Made by a program: the position numbers and the translations under genes. The notes beneath the pieces were generated by a model. It had not been told where the DNA came from, did no database searches, and saw nothing but the letters and a program-made list of their open reading frames with translations. Shown here piece after piece: positions 5,243-5,371 of a DNA stretch of 5,371 bases. Source of the DNA: UCB3 sp964415605 (GTDB lineage Bacteria > Chloroflexota > Anaerolineae > Epilineales > Epilineaceae); the NCBI GenBank assembly GCA_964415605.1, contig CAYQBA010000251.1, positions 1-5,371 on the forward strand, in the 5' to 3' direction. Position 1 is the first letter of the stretch. Every line of letters starts with the position of its first letter.

Positions 5243-5371
5243 ATGCCAGGATCTCAGCACCGGCGCGGCCGGCGGGCCGTGCTGCTCAGCGCGTCAGCGG
5301 CGGCGGTGACCGCGGCGGGCTGGGCGGCCGGCGCGGCGGCATGGGGGCTCGGCGCCGCCGACCCGCCGGAG
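5243..5371 (+). CDS. Start of a putative exported or membrane-anchored protein, 3' end missing
   Basis: Only the first 43 residues are inside the window. They read as a basic N region with two Arg pairs (HRRGRRAVLLSASAAAV), followed by an Ala/Gly/Trp-rich hydrophobic stretch to about residue 38 and then DPPE. This resembles a Sec or possibly Tat signal peptide, or an N-terminal membrane anchor; GRRAVLL is only a partial twin-arginine motif because the consensus S/T before RR and Phe after it are absent. The ATG at 5243 is preferred for its GGAGG with a 7-base spacer; starting at 5219 would add eight residues (MIAKGGNG) ahead of the basic region. The mature protein is not visible, so no function can be given. 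The gene is divergent from the ECF sigma factor and could be one of its targets, which is inference from position only. Confidence 0.65.
   Translation, partial: MPGSQHRRGRRAVLLSASAAAVTAAGWAAGAAAWGLGAADPPE

Noticed and set aside
1..5371. CRISPR arrays, tRNA/rRNA genes, insertion sequences, attachment sites
   Set aside because: I looked on both strands and saw no regularly spaced repeats, tRNA-like cloverleaf, rRNA signature, transposase motif or long terminal inverted repeats.

Overview
This is a GC-rich window (about 70% G+C or higher by eye) of bacterial chromosomal character. It holds two incomplete edge genes, four complete genes and two informative non-coding stretches. The base composition, MoaD/MoaE, a membrane-bound HdrDE-like iron-sulfur oxidoreductase and an ECF sigma factor with an anti-sigma-like tail would suit an uncultivated high-GC soil or subsurface lineage (Rokubacteria/Methylomirabilota-like, or a deltaproteobacterial relative). 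No phylogenetic marker is present, so this placement is weak.

Layout. Positions 2-1585 carry a compact plus-strand cluster. It starts with the 3' part of a methylenetetrahydrofolate-reductase-family gene, which overlaps moaD by 4 bases; moaE follows after a 1-base gap. MoaD and MoaE are the two subunits of molybdopterin synthase. After a 149-base gap with a plausible promoter (TTCAAC-17-TACAAT) comes a 693-residue protein (1735-3816). It has a NarI-like cytochrome b membrane part, two 4Fe-4S motifs and two HdrD-type CCG domains, and probably exchanges electrons between a soluble donor such as electron transfer flavoprotein and the quinone pool. Positions 3817-4229 lie between convergent genes and hold no convincing CDS, but do hold an orphan TATACT box, several stem-loops and a 13-bp perfect hairpin followed by TTT. 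On the minus strand, 5033-4230 encodes an ECF-type sigma factor with a Cys-containing C-terminal tail resembling a zinc anti-sigma (zf-HC2/ZAS) domain. Its TAGAAT box sits 7 bases before the ATG, suggesting leaderless mRNA. A divergent plus-strand gene with an Arg-rich, Ala-rich N terminus resembling an export signal or membrane anchor starts at 5243 and runs off the window.

How the genes relate. moaD and moaE clearly work together in molybdenum cofactor synthesis; the MTHFR-like gene is probably co-transcribed, but its functional link is unknown. The iron-sulfur oxidoreductase has its own promoter candidate. The sigma factor and the exported-protein gene share a divergent control region, so the latter could be a target, but nothing shows this directly. 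I did not find a clear-cut new system. The points most worth a second look are the built-in anti-sigma-like tail, the structured convergent intergenic region, and the altered active-site motifs in the MTHFR-like and CCG proteins.
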